Part shown: positions 20,379 to 33,294 of the stretch, in pieces | How the letters are laid out: every line of letters begins with the position of its first letter | Position numbering within the stretch: the stretch's first letter is position 1 | Assembly (NCBI GenBank): GCA_964035775.1 | Contig: OZ038316.1 | Coordinates: 23,755,987-23,819,986 of the forward strand | Direction: 5' to 3' | Length of the DNA: 64,000 bases | From: Osedax frankpressi | Lineage: Eukaryota > Annelida > Polychaeta > Sabellida > Siboglinidae | The notes under the pieces: generated by a model | Database searches by the model: none | Told to the model about the DNA's origin: nothing | Seen by the model: the letters and a program-made list of their open reading frames with translations, nothing else | Program-made: the position numbers and the translations under genes

Positions 20379-20428
20379 ACAGTACAGGGTACAGGGTACA
20401 ATATACATTGTACAGTGTACAGGGTACA
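20366..20428. repeat. GTAC palindromic minisatellite, array B
   Basis: A short array (GTACCCTGTACACAGTACAG and onward) of the same family as 17608-18063, bordering the other side of the inverted pair. Confidence 0.9.
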
Positions 20429-20529
20429 TGGCACTTGTTTTTAAATATATATATATATATATATATATCTAGACAATTCATTACTGACTCCTTGACAACA
20501 ACTAGAGACATAGATATATTGGTATTCTT

Positions 20530-21160
20530 TTTTTCATGCCGAGAGAAAAATGAGTGGTCTAATCACCGGAAAGCTTATTCAAGAAGTTGATATTTGGATA
20601 GTGATTAGAGTTGTACATAATGTCATCAAATGATATTATCATTGCCAGCATTTCTAAATCGAGAATCACATTAATCGGCTCTTGTAAAATTTCAAAATGA
20701 GTTTTTGTCAAGCGATTTGGTAGCTAATCTATGGTCAATAATGCGTCATGTAGCTGATAGACTAAATATCAACAAGTATTTATCCGATGGGAACAAATAC
20801 TCAGATAGATTATGCAGAATATGATCTGCTAAACTGGAGTTTGCACATCACTACGCGCTGACTACACATCTAGACATACTTAAATTGTGAATATTTAAAC
20901 TGAATATTTGAAAGAATAAATCTCCGTTGATAACATGTGAAAACAATTAAGAACGGAATCAGGGAATCTCAGAATTGACAATTAACATTAATAATTTGAT
21001 ATCGCAACTTGATATAATATCGATACTGAATTTCTTGATACTGAAGATAACATATTCCAATCCATTAAATGTAAGGTATCGAAGTAAAAATTTATGGATA
21101 TTGTTCTTCCCTTCGTTGTTAGAGCATTATATTCATAGTATCCTGACAATGAAAAAATAG
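20530..21160 (+). other. Decayed coding-like segment, origin unknown
   Basis: The DNA is less AT-rich than its surroundings. Protein-like pieces appear (MRHVADRLNINKYLSDGN, LEFAHHYALTTHLDILKL) but no intact frame, splice-consistent exon set or family is recognised. Most likely an old mobile-element or gene relic; not classified further. Confidence 0.25.
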
Positions 21161-21603
21161 CAAGTTTGTAAGTTCAATAACAGTAGATGGTAAAATTGAA
21201 GAGATTTGTATCTAAGACGTTATTGAAAAATGATGCTATTAATAAAGAACTTCTTTACTAGAAAAATCCAAGTCACTTTATATCCATATTTCATTTGTTA
21301 ATTTTATAGTTTTATTAATTTTAATATTTTATTACTTTTAATATTTTCATATTTACTATTTTTTATATATATAATCTTTTTTAAATGTTTTATTATCCTC
21401 TATGTTTTATCTTTCATCTTAACTACCATCTCCCGTGTTTTCCTCACTTTCTATCTACCATTTTATTTTTATTTCTATAAATATTATCATTTTTAAAAAT
21501 GTTATCCAATTATATTAATTAAGTTTATTATCATCTGTTTTAAATTATATTTATTTTATGAATTTTAACATATTAAAATAATGCACCCTTCTGAACTAAA
21601 CAA

Positions 21604-21673
<70 letters not shown>

Positions 21674-21716
21674 TTAATAACATACTTATTTATAAATAAA
21701 TTATAATTTAGTTTTA

Positions 21717-21758
<42 letters not shown>

Positions 21759-24044
21759 TAAATAAACAAGTACATTTATGACAGTTTTTCGTTTTATAAT
21801 TAATTTAAATATATATTTCCTAGATAGTAATACTATAATTATACTAGTAATAATATATGATAATTTATTATTATAATATTATGTATAATTAATTATATAA
21901 CAATGGTTATAATTATATAACCATTGTTCATACTTAATTTAGTTCACGGTATCTGGCAATTCGTCGTCGATTTCGCATACCTTTGAAGATCTGTTTGTGC
22001 CAATACTAGATACGAATGTTTGTCCGACGTAATACTTTTACATTGTTTCCTATTACTTCTTTTAATACAACTAGATATTTGAAATCTTTTGCATTTACGA
22101 CTACAATGCCTGGAATTTGATCGTTTCTTTATACAACATGATACAGATTTCATAGAGTTATTTTAAAATTTACTTAAATAACTTTATTTTCTTAAAGTAG
22201 AACGCATGATTGATATTCTACAATATGATACTTTTCCTATCTTACATGTTATTCCTTTTATAGATTTTCGAGTTGCGTATTTCTTTTTGATGAATCTTTA
22301 GCTTTTACATTTGTTGTTGATCTTTCGTATTATACTCCTTTTTTTCTTCATATTTATTGATTTATGTTTTTACAAGTGTTTTGCATTGTTAGGTTAAATA
22401 CGTCTGATTAGATCGATGTTTATTTATTAATGAAGTGTATTAATGTTAAAATTATAAAGATAAATCGATAACATTTTACACATCCATACAATTAATAAAA
22501 AAGATTTTGAATCCATATTAAAAAACAATACAAAAATACTATAATATATAAAGGAATACAGTTATGCAATAATTCAGAAATAAACATGATATTTTAAAAA
22601 CAACTAAAATAAACTAAACATTTCAAATAAAACCTAATTCAACCAATTCGTTTATACAATGATCCAGATCCAGAAAATTATAGCAAATTATAATCCAGGA
22701 AATTACTAGTAACAAATATTCAATAATATATTTCTCATCAGTATTCTGTATTCCGAATTTTTGAATAGCATTTCCTTGGTTAATATATCATGTTGATAAT
22801 TAATAATATTGTACTTCTATCGGAATTCAATTTGGATATGTAATTGATATCAAACTAATAATCTTTCATTATATAAATCTGATATTCTTTTATTATATTT
22901 AATATTATAATTCTTAATTAAAATATGTAGTATTTATAAAATACAATGTTTTTTGACAACCAAAATTAATTTAAGCATCTAGGATATGTCACCAGTTATA
23001 AATATTAGGCCCGGGAAACTTAATAGAATATGGGATACTATGGTTCCTATGAAACTCGAGACTTCCCACTCTAAATGATTAAAAGGAAATCATTTGGTAT
23101 AATATAGCTATGGTGATTTTTAAAATTCTAGTTTTTTATGCACAGTCAATTAACTATATACATCTAACTTCAAGATTAATTTCTCTACTTGAAAAATAAT
23201 TCATTAGTTAAAATATTATAGTATAATATTTGTATAGATTTACTTCGTTGAAGTTCGAATAGGTAGTTACAATATGCATTGTTATAAATAGTAAGTACAT
23301 CGAAAGTTTCTATTAGAATTGTAGTGTAATTTTTATTATTATTATTTGACAGTTTTAAATTTAACAACCTATAATACGTTATATGCGAATCTAATAGAAT
23401 ATATATTATTTTATTTTATTAATACTTAGATTAGTTACGATTGAGTATTATATTCAAGATATGTAGTTATTTCATTGTCTTAATCTGATCATATATGTAC
23501 ATATAATAATATGCATGAATTATATGTATATGTTATGATTACTAGAACTTTCATTTCAAAATAACGTTGATAGGACTCTATGGAACTCTTTAGAGATGTC
23601 ACAAAAGTAGAATACCGATAATCGTACAAGTACATAGCACTGAATTCTTTGAATTATTATACTTAAAATAACATTGGTGATAAGTTATCCGAGATCAATC
23701 AATATCACAGTAATATTAAGTTATACTTAAAATAAATTTAAATAATTTTACAAATTTTCCAATAAGTAATTTGTTCAAATTTGCAAATTACTAAAACCTA
23801 AAAACAAAATATACCAAATTTGAAGTTAAAGAAAATGTAAGATCGAAATAATATTGTAAAGCAAACCCACTTTAGAAGTGATGCCTTGGTCTTGTACGAC
23901 GTTTACTTAGTATGAATATCGACACTATTGATATATATTATATATCGATATAAAGCAAGGATATACTTGATACAATCTAATAACTCTAATATCCACAGTT
24001 CGCCCGTATCTCTTAATAATTAAAATAATAATTATTTACAATTT

Positions 24045-24088
24045 TTATTCAAATTCATCAAGGAATCTAAAGGCATCGATAACTTCTC
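24045..24088 (-). CDS. Membrane protein exon 9 and stop
   Basis: GEVIDAFRFLDEFE then TAA. The acceptor is CTCAATTACAG. An AATAAA overlaps the stop codon (24044-24049). Confidence 0.78.
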
Positions 24089-25289
24089 CTGTAATTGAGG
24101 TGGGAATATTAACTCGGTTACACGGTGAATATTTTATAACTAATAGTTACTAGTTACTAATGCAAATTAATGAAATAATCATTACATTCCAGAAATCATC
24201 ATCATTATTATTATTATCATTATTATTATTATTATTCTTATTATTATTATTCTTATTACTTGCTAATAACTAATAACTAATAACAGATAAATAATTACTA
24301 ATGCATTCCTAATAGGTACCTTGGTTATGTTTCTCGCTGGCAGTTGTCAAAGCTCCCAGAGACTTTTTCCTCTGTCTAGAGGCTCTTACGATATCATTAA
24401 ATTGAGCTTGCGCTTCTATTTCATCTTCATCTAAAGATGACGTTACGTCTGCCGAAAGGAAAAGAGCGTCTTAATTAAAATATTTACACACGAATGCTCT
24501 GGCATGTTATACTAATATTAATCACATATCCACTACATATGGTTCATTGTCTACGCTGTGCGACTAGCGTTTGTATCCCAGTCCCGAATCTATACGCATT
24601 TATCAATTCAATAGCAACATCCCTGAATAAGTATTTATATATACTTATAATCATATTTTATAATTCGCTACACGCGGTCTGGCTACATCACGTCTAAAGG
24701 CTGATATGCGGAGAACCGGAAGCCGTGCGTTAGATGATTCCGCGGCGTGTGTCGGATTACGGTCGCATAGAAACCTTGTTCGATGAACGCGTCGTTACTG
24801 GAGCCCGCGTTCGTTGGCCGTTTAACGGGCCTGGCGTAGATGTCGGATGGGTTGTTTTCGGACGCGTAGTGACTGCGGGAAGGTTTACGCTTTACGTTTA
24901 GGGAACTGTGTCGGTGGTTGTCGCCTGCTCATTTTGGTGAATATAATACATCTCTTAGAAGCGATGACCAATGATGTACATTTTTAAAGATGTATTTATA
25001 AATATATATATATATATATATAATATTGATAGTTAATAGTAAATACGCTATATATTAGGCACAAAATGAAGTATTGTAGATATTGTTTAAAAAGTGTATT
25101 GCTAAATATATTGTTAAAATATATATTTTAATACAAATAATTGATATTTAATATAAATATCTACAAAAATAATGTTTTTGAAACTATAATTATTAAAAAC
25201 TTTAAAAATTATTGATACATATATATATATATATATATATATAACTATTTTAACAATATTTAATCATGCTTATATGATCTTAGTGGATT

Positions 25290-25361
<72 letters not shown>

Positions 25362-28300
25362 TTTAAAATTATTATTATTGCAAGCTTAATAGATTAGTCT
25401 TAACATATAGAAGTTTTGATAGTATTAATTATATCAAATAAATATATATAGATGTGAAATTGATTTAATTTTATATTACTTGTAAATCATTTAAAACTAC
25501 AGTATATAATTATCGGTGATAGTCAAGTACTGTGGTCATATACAAAGTATAATTTTAAGTATATCTCTAATGCTTGATCTGCAGTTTGTAAGTTTATACA
25601 TCTATATTCATCATTAAGTTTCTATTTAAAATGTTTATTAATTAAAAACACTATTTACTATATATATATAAATCTACTTTAACTGTCGTGAATGTCTAGG
25701 TGATATTGGTGAATATATGCATATATACTATTGCACGTTGAAGATTAGATGTGTGAATTTACGTAAAATTTTATTTATAAAAATAGATGTAGGTATAGGT
25801 GTAAAGTTCATTAATAAAACATTAATTATAAAAGTAGGTGTAGATATAGGTGCAAAGTTAGTTAAAAAAGATTAATTATAAAAATATGTGTAGAGTTAAT
25901 AAAACTTTAGTTATAAAAATAGGTGTAAAATTAATAAAACTTTAGTTATAAAAATAGGTGTAAAATTAATAATACTTTAGTTATAAAAGTAGATATAAAT
26001 AGTGGTATAAAGTTATTTAATAAATATATTTGCAATTATTGTCGATAAAAATATTGTTTTTTCAGTTTTTGAATAAAAATAGAAAACAAATTAATTATAT
26101 ATCATATTTATTTTATTTATCGCCATTTTTGTATCTAAAGTTGTATTTAATATTATATATATATACTTTTATTTATCGGTATTTATACATGTTATCTATG
26201 CTTTAAAATAATACTATGATATTTTCTATTCACTACTTATTTGATCTATATTTGGTGTAAAATATAAAAATAGAATTATCAATTGATTTTTTAAGTCGTT
26301 CTTTACATTTGACATTATTTACCATATTAATAAAGTTTATATTCTGATACACGAAGAAAATAATCCTACTTCACATGGATATTTCTATATTAAAATAATA
26401 CTCCATCCTGGACACAATACTATATTATACGTTCTGTTGCGAGGTATATTTTTAATTTGGAAAGTAATAAAATAATAACATTACTAGAGAATGTCAGATT
26501 TTGGAGGTTATTTTGGATTACGTAGTCTCTATTATAGGAAATAAGATATCATATATAAGTGCCAATAATAGGTCAATAATATTTCATTAATAATAGGTCA
26601 TTAATTGAGTCGAAATATAATGATAATAAGTATTATATAGTCATATTCAGTTATTACAGCGTGGTTAAATGCGATATTATAAGTTAAATTTACTGAGTAT
26701 AACATAATGATGATGGAACAATATATGTGGAATGAGGATTTACATAGATTAGATCTATTGTGTTGGTCTATCGGCGGTATTAATAATTGCTAGTTACTAG
26801 TAGTATTACTTATGATAATTAGGTGTCACAAAAAACAAAATGATGTAATAGGTTCATAAAATACGCGTTATATAAATGATTAAATAATATAATGAAAACA
26901 TTTAAATAAACTGGATTGTTTGCAGGATTCGTAATTTAATCGATGTTAAGTAAATTGAAATACTATGTTTTCACAAATGAGCTAATTAACTATAATAATT
27001 ATGATTCAGGTGATGTTTTTAAGGTTTTTGTGTCTGCGAGATTGTTTGACAAGTCAGATGGTGTTTAGCGATTTCTCATGAAGTTGTTTATCATTATAAA
27101 TTGATTTATCGAAGTTGTTTTTCATCTTCGTTTCAGTCAAGTTTCAGTTTATAGTTCCGAGGATAAATTATTACGTAATCTTAGTAGCTGATCTAGCACT
27201 GGTGAGTATTTTACTGTGTGGACGTTACACTTTGGTGTATCTATGATAGTATGCATACATATATTATATAAGCGTGAATGTATACTTTCACATGTGTTCA
27301 TCATACACTCACATATACAATTGTAAAGTGTATATTATATAATGTATATTATATATTGTATATTGTATAGTATATATTGTACAGTGTATATTATACAGTT
27401 TATATTGTTAACTATATATCTATATACAGGTTGCTTCACTAAACAATCTAATATGATCTAGAATAGTTTATAGAATACGAACACTATGCGACGCATAACA
27501 TATATAAAGAGAGTACTACTTTATTAGTTGGAAATTCTACCAATTATGTATTATTACGTAATTTCATTTTCTTTTTAAATATTGTTTGTAAGATTTTGTA
27601 ATAATTATTATTTTTTTTAAATGTAGTAAATAAAAAATGTAAACATTACAATTATCCCGTAATATGTGATATATATATTTAAATCTATAAAATAATATTC
27701 TAATGACTTTTATTTTACAATTATATAAACTGTTACGTCACTAAACGTGTGGTAATATAGAACTGCATTCATTATAATTGAAACGGGCGCGCATTCATTA
27801 TAATGGATCTAGCGCATCAAACCTTTGTTGTTTAAGGTAGTCGTAGGTAGATGGTAATCCAGGTCGTATGATGGGAGAATTTCCTCCTTGCGATACTGAT
27901 CTCTGCAAAGAGAGATTCTCTTGACGCTATATGCGGATGGTGTTATGTAATTGTAGGTTAGCGAAATTCTCTAAACGTTTCGATGAGTATTCATGTATAA
28001 TGCTAATAACTAACTAATTTATCAATATTAGTTTAACATATATTATATTTAATTAAATTAAAAGTTGATGGTTGTCAGTTATTATCCAGTGAATGGTGAA
28101 TTTATTTGCAATTTGTCAAGAAGCTATTTAAGTATCATTGTATATTAAACACGAATACACTTTAAAGACTATATTAGATTATAAACTTGTTCCCTGTATT
28201 TGAATGAATTCCTCTCGGATTTTTGTTTACACTTTTTCTTCTTCTTGGTGTCATGTGATTTTCCACGGCTCGGGCTTTTCTTGTGAATATTCTTGGAATG

Positions 28301-28932
28301 TCGGCTGGCAGGAGGTAGGTTATGTACGCGGTTGCAACTTGGAGTGTCCGACGAACTCGGTATGTCGAGACGTGTATTCGATGTACGTGGAGTATCTGAA
28401 TGAGCAGTTTCACCGCTGATCACAGCGGGTCTTGGGATTTTCGGAGTCGGCAAAGTGCTGTACGAATTGTAGACCATGGCTATACCCTGAAAGTAGTTCC
28501 GAACTTAAATTAAACACGTGATTGTCAACAAAATTCAAGAATGTTCTATATTATATATAATCGTTTTGTACGAGAATTACATATTGCAAATTAATCTCAA
28601 TCTGAAAATCTAAAACGACGATTTATCTGAATGTAAATGATACTAAATGATGTATTATTTTTACCAAAATAGGATCCTTATTTATATGCAAAGATCAACA
28701 TACATTCAGTGTGCAGCTGTCAAAGTCATTGTAAGCGAAAGCTATGGGATCTCCCACCAAATTACATTCAATCGTATTATGTGTAGTGACGACGCTTCCG
28801 GAATGGTTAGGTTTCTGTAAAGTAAGTATTTTATTTTTGTAAAATATTTATTTACATATTTACAAAATAGATATAAATAACTATATTTATTATATGATTT
28901 ATTTATGAGATTACTACAAACTAAAGTTTATA

Positions 28933-29018
<86 letters not shown>

Positions 29019-30414
29019 TTGTGTGGGTATCAACATATAGCTATTTAAACATTAATCATTGATTTATATGCATGCCGAAGTTTTGATATGTCATTGAAGA
29101 TTAAAATACTGTATTATCTTTAGTACCTTGAATATTTATTTGCATACACTAATGTTACCAAGAGGTATACCCCTGTAGTAAACTGTTACGTGGTTTAGTT
29201 TTAAGATAAGTATGCACACAAATATAATGAATTAATAGGGTTTCTAATTAATGTGTTATAAAATGTTTTGATATTTTACAAAAATATAAAATAGAATAAT
29301 ATAATTTATATCAAATATGTAATGAAATGGAATATTTACTAAGAGAAAATTAAAAGTTATGCAATGCGATACTAACAGGCGATATTGTTTCGTGCATAGA
29401 ATCTGGTAATTTTTCTGTAAAGTATAAAAATAAATACCGTACATTTTAATGTAATATTGTATGTATGTATAAACCCAGTAAATTCGTGATATAATAATTA
29501 TATAGAAGATTTTAAATCAAAATAAATTCGATATATTTTAACTATAAAGTAAATATATTTACTTTATTATTATACACTATAATTAATGAATTAGCTATTA
29601 TAATGGACATACACATTGAAAAATATAGCTTGCCGGAAAAGTTTAAGCCTTAAGACAAAATTGGAATAAAATGAATGCATTAACAAGTTTTTATATAAAA
29701 TGAGTTTTCTAGAATCTTTTGATGGTCTATAACATAATAAAAATAATTAAAATAATACCACTAAATAAAACTACCTCTTAATTTCACCCAGTGGGATATA
29801 TGAATTAGTGTAATAGTTTTAATAATTCTTTTAAATGTATAAAAAATAATAATTACAATTAGGCAATGCAATAAATAAATATGATGAAATACTAGTAAAC
29901 AAGGTAAGTGAATTTGTTATTGTTTATGTAAAATGGCTAGTTTATAAAATTGTATTCATGTTTTCTAATTAACTATTCTTAAACGCCGATATTTTATACC
30001 TTTAATTACTTCATAACGAGGGAGAATTGAATTATAAAAGACATTATCACATAATAGAAATAATCTAATTAAAGTAAACCGCTAATTGCAGGAGATGCAA
30101 TATGTTGTGCATGTTCTTGATTTACACTGGAAACCGTTATTTTATCTGTTACCGCATTATCTGCAACTAATCCAGATTCGAGGTTTGCCGGAATAGCAAT
30201 ATGTGATCTTTGTAGTGGCTTTTCATAATTTCGACGTATATGTTGTCTTTTGGGTCTTCGTCGTCTAAAAATGTCATAAATTAGGTGATGAAATAAAGAG
30301 TTATCAATTAATAACTATAACTTACTTGGTATCATTGAAATACGTTTAGAATTAATTACAAAATTACATAATAATATTTATTATTAATCAGTGATAAATA
30401 TATAGCTAGGTATA

Positions 30415-30469
<55 letters not shown>

Positions 30470-30620
30470 CATATGTCTAATTTTAATACTTAATATAATT
30501 AAATACATTAAATTATATCAATAGTCTTTATTTTGTTTTAAAGTAACAACTTATCACAATAAAATAAAGATAAAATGAAATATTCATGGTAGTAAAATGT
30601 AACGACATATTCGTATATAT

Positions 30621-30678
<58 letters not shown>

Positions 30679-31024
30679 ATTAGATACATTGCGTGATATA
30701 TGAATATATTATATAATTTTAAATAATATTTATATATATATTATTAATTTATTAAGAGTATATACTTGTGCTTATTCTTCGTAAAACTCATTGGTATTTA
30801 TGAATAAATAGTTTATAATATAATTAAGGTCTACCTAAACATCACCGAGATGTAATAGTTTTATAAAATATGATTATGTTTTTATCGGGAATTTTACGCC
30901 CCTATTTATGCAGTTAGAATACCAACCTAAATAGTATGTACGATATCGCGATAATGAGAAGCAGAAGTAGAACCGATCCGATACTGAACCCGATTAGAAT
31001 TGCAAATTCGCCGTCTATTTTCAT
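24045..31024 (-). CDS. Unrecognised single-pass membrane protein, 9 exons, 360 aa
   Basis: Exons (transcript order): 31024-30927, 30264-30080, 29414-29377, 28814-28704, 28486-28187, 27902-27823, 24872-24775, 24448-24320, 24088-24045. All eight junctions have GT...AG and matching phases, and the sum is exactly 361 codons. From the first Met it begins MKIDGEFA, then a membrane helix ILIGFSIGSVLLLLLIIAI, then a stop-transfer cluster (SYILFRRRRPKRQ) and about 310 mostly hydrophilic residues: a Lys/Ser basic region (KKSPSRGKS, KKKKKCKQKS), Tyr motifs (STYDYLKQQ fits the YxxL endocytic pattern), an acidic helix (DEDEIEAQAQFND) and the end FRFLDEFE. Positive charge after the helix suggests a cytoplasmic tail. 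The frame stays open upstream, so a type I receptor with an ectodomain further 5' is likely. I do not recognise the family. Confidence 0.72.
24320..24448 (-). CDS. Membrane protein exon 8 (acidic then basic helix)
   Basis: VTSSLDEDEIEAQAQFND then IVRASRQRKKSLGALTT; phase 1-1. The acceptor is CCTTTCGGCAG and the donor CAAG|GTACCT. Confidence 0.82.
24775..24872 (-). CDS. Membrane protein exon 7
   Basis: HYASENNPSDIYARPVKRP through SSNDAFIEQ; phase 2 in, phase 1 out. The acceptor is CTTCCCGCAG and the donor CAAG|GTTTCT. GC-rich against its surroundings. Confidence 0.8.
25293..25358. repeat. (TA)n microsatellite
   Basis: Uninterrupted TA run in the large sixth intron of the membrane-protein gene. 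Confidence 0.95.
25750..26015. repeat. 34-bp A/T-rich tandem repeat
   Basis: About six imperfect copies of a unit containing AAAATAGGTGTAAAATTAAT and ACTTTAGTTAT, in an intron of the membrane-protein gene. Confidence 0.7.
27823..27902 (-). CDS. Membrane protein exon 6 (YDYL motif)
   Basis: RSVSQGGNSPIIRPGLPS then TYDYLKQQ; phase 0 in, phase 2 out. The acceptor CTCTCTTTGCAG is strong; the donor is AAAG|GTTTGA. Confidence 0.75.
28187..28486 (-). CDS. Membrane protein exon 5 (100 codons, basic Ser-rich)
   Basis: Begins GIAMVYNSYSTLPTPKIPRP; contains SETAHSD-type Ser/Thr runs and the Lys cluster KKKKKCKQKS. The acceptor is ACTACTTTCAG; the donor is CAA|GTTTAT, phase 0. Confidence 0.78.
28704..28814 (-). 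CDS. Membrane protein exon 4
   Basis: Phase 0-0, 37 codons, KPNHSGSVVTTHNTIECN through AYNDFDSCTLN. The acceptor is TACTTTACAG and the donor GTATGT. Confidence 0.72.
29377..29414 (-). CDS. Membrane protein exon 3 (38-nt small exon)
   Basis: Phase 1 in, phase 0 out, encoding E-KLPDSMHETISP between ATACTTTACAG and GTTAGT. It is required to reconcile the phases of exons 2 and 4, which supports its reality. Confidence 0.6.
30080..30264 (-). CDS. Membrane protein exon 2 (juxtamembrane basic region)
   Basis: Phase 2 in, phase 1 out. It starts RRRPKRQHIRRNY and contains SGLVADNAVTDKITVSSVNQ. The acceptor is GACATTTTTAG and the donor GTTTAC. Confidence 0.7.
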
Positions 31025-31121
31025 TCGAAGCCGAGGTCGAAAAAGCGATATATTAAATAGCGGCGCATTCAAAAAGAGTATTGTGCAATCGTTCGCGTGA
31101 TCAGCTATGTGACAGCCTAAT
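30927..31121 (-). CDS. Membrane protein exon with transmembrane helix
   Basis: The donor is TTTAG|GTTGGT (phase 2). The frame is open 5' of the Met at 31024 up to an acceptor-like TTAAAGCAG at 31122, adding LGCHIADHANDC and ILFLNAPLFNISLF, which looks like the end of an Ig-type domain and its linker. An alternative, better acceptor (CTATTGCAG before 31182) would add SGVHVSQLQLKINHDHS but brings in an in-frame TAA. Confidence 0.65.
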
Positions 31122-31317
31122 CTGCTTTAACTGTGGTCATGGTTGATCTTAAGCTGTAATTGCGAAACATGCACACCAGAGCCTGCAATAGTTAATAAGA
31201 ATATTCTTAGACATGAACAATGTAATTAGTAGTCAGTTTTGTTACTAATATAGGATGTATATGTATAACAAAGAATATATTTGTTATAAAATAGATAGTT
31301 TAGTGATATATAAAAAA

Positions 31318-31360
<43 letters not shown>

Positions 31361-31549
31361 CGTGAATGCAATCAATGAATACACTTGAGGGCAGCCAAAC
31401 AAATGTTCTTTGTTATGCAACATGCATTACATAATACATATTAAATATATATCTATGCATAGGATTTCTCATTGGAAACACTTTCTATTAAACAGAGAGA
31501 ATAACATTGGAAGGATTAAATACGCATTCTTACATGCATACAGGTAATC

Positions 31550-31609
<60 letters not shown>

Positions 31610-32732
31610 ACTTATACTTCTACAAATCTACATATAAGGTACAAACCATACATTATAAATGCTGTTTTTTTTGTTAAATAATATTAAATTATATATTTTT
31701 GAAATAAAGACTATATTTCAATATATAAAAAATCTAACTTACGTATCAATTTACAATTGTTGTTATGTAATACAAGATATATCTGATATATTTTATTTTA
31801 TTGATATTATAATATATTATATTTATTTACTTTAAAAATAATTATACAACAATGCATACTAGTTACATTATCTTATTTGTAGTTAAACTTCTAAGAAAAC
31901 ACATAATTTTAGAATACTGTTTTATAATCATCTAGTTCATTTTAGTTTTTTTGTTATAAAATAAACGCGAACATTTATTTTAGTTGTATACAAAAATATA
32001 TAATAATATATTTCATTTATATAGCAATTTATAATATTCTGATTTTTAGAAAAACTATAGCTGTACATTTATATATAAATAAATATATTTATAAATATTA
32101 TACAAAAAAACGATACAATTACCTGGACTGTTGTATAACTGTAATTTATAAATATATGTATCTATATGTATCTAGATATGTATCTATTCGCATTTAATTT
32201 AAGTTTTTAGCTTAAAAACATCCCAAGAAACCAGATGGTGATATTATTATACAATCTTATATAATTTAAAAACTAAAATGACCTAGATAATTTTTTGGGA
32301 TATCCCAAATATATGTTTGCTGGAGTAATATTACATATGTAATATATTTGTAAAATTCTTTAAATCATGTGTTCACAAAAATATATAATTAAATCACTAT
32401 ATATATTGTTATTTGGCATTAATTTACTAAATAATAAATTTACTAAACATGTAGATATGTAGAATAGTATAATATACACACACAAGTAATTAAATTTACT
32501 CGTATAATACGTTTATACAATATTCATACAAACTACAATTTATGCAAACAACCAATCGAATCGCCTATCAATACAAATAATGATTCAAATTATTTATATT
32601 AAATTTAATGATATAAAATGTTAATAATAAAAATAAATTTTACATCTCTTCAATACTAACACATTCAAATTATCACTTGCAACTATACCATTCTTCATTT
32701 ATATACACAAATCAATCGTACTTATAATTAAT

Positions 32733-32790
<58 letters not shown>

Positions 32791-32804
32791 AAATATACTG
32801 ACTT

Positions 32805-32921
32805 TTAAAAAGAATAATGGTTATAATGTATAGTGATGCAGATCGCTTTACAAATTAAGAAGAATTGAGAATTTGTGCTTAATGCGAGTTTGACATACGA
32901 AAGAAAACCCTCAGCCGTCAT
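32805..32921 (-). CDS. Possible Ig-like exon fragment
   Basis: The 38-codon open frame contains SYVKLALSTNSQFFLICKAI, which resembles the A to B strands of an Ig domain (V.L......F.L.C.A). It lies 1.7 kb upstream, in sense, of the Ig-like end preceding the membrane-protein helix. No clear splice acceptor is seen and the 3' part runs into AT-rich DNA. Confidence 0.22.
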   Translation of the reverse strand: MTAEGFLSYVKLALSTNSQFFLICKAICITIHYNHYSF

Positions 32922-33294
32922 GCATCGATGAATCCACGGAATTTACTTTTTATAATTATAATGCCAAACTATAAATAAGATGCTGACTTCAGAGATGCTT
33001 ACTACTCAATTATTTATTACTAGAATTAAACCATTACATATTCATACCTTTATATTATATTTTCACGCTTATTATTGACTTGAGAATGCTTAAAAAGAAT
33101 AACAAAAATAAATAAACATGATATATTCCTCACAGAACGGATCAATAATTATATAAGTAGATATCTCACTTTGAATTGAGCTTACAAAATATCCAATTGG
33201 CTCTACCCTATATATATCAGATTTCGAAAATATTATAAATGCTATAAATATGTTATTAAATAAAACATAAACTGCTAATTATCTACTTAGTTAG

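Noticed and set aside
21944-22153. Basic, cysteine-containing 69-aa minus-strand ORF (SCCIKKRSNSRHC...)
   Set aside because: No signal peptide, no recognisable cysteine framework, no splice context; composition fits chance in AT-rich DNA.
31126-31128. A reassigned stop codon (TAA as an amino acid) to explain the Ig-like frame
   Set aside because: Troponin I, GET4, the dehydrogenase and the membrane protein all end in TAA at family-appropriate positions, so the standard code holds.
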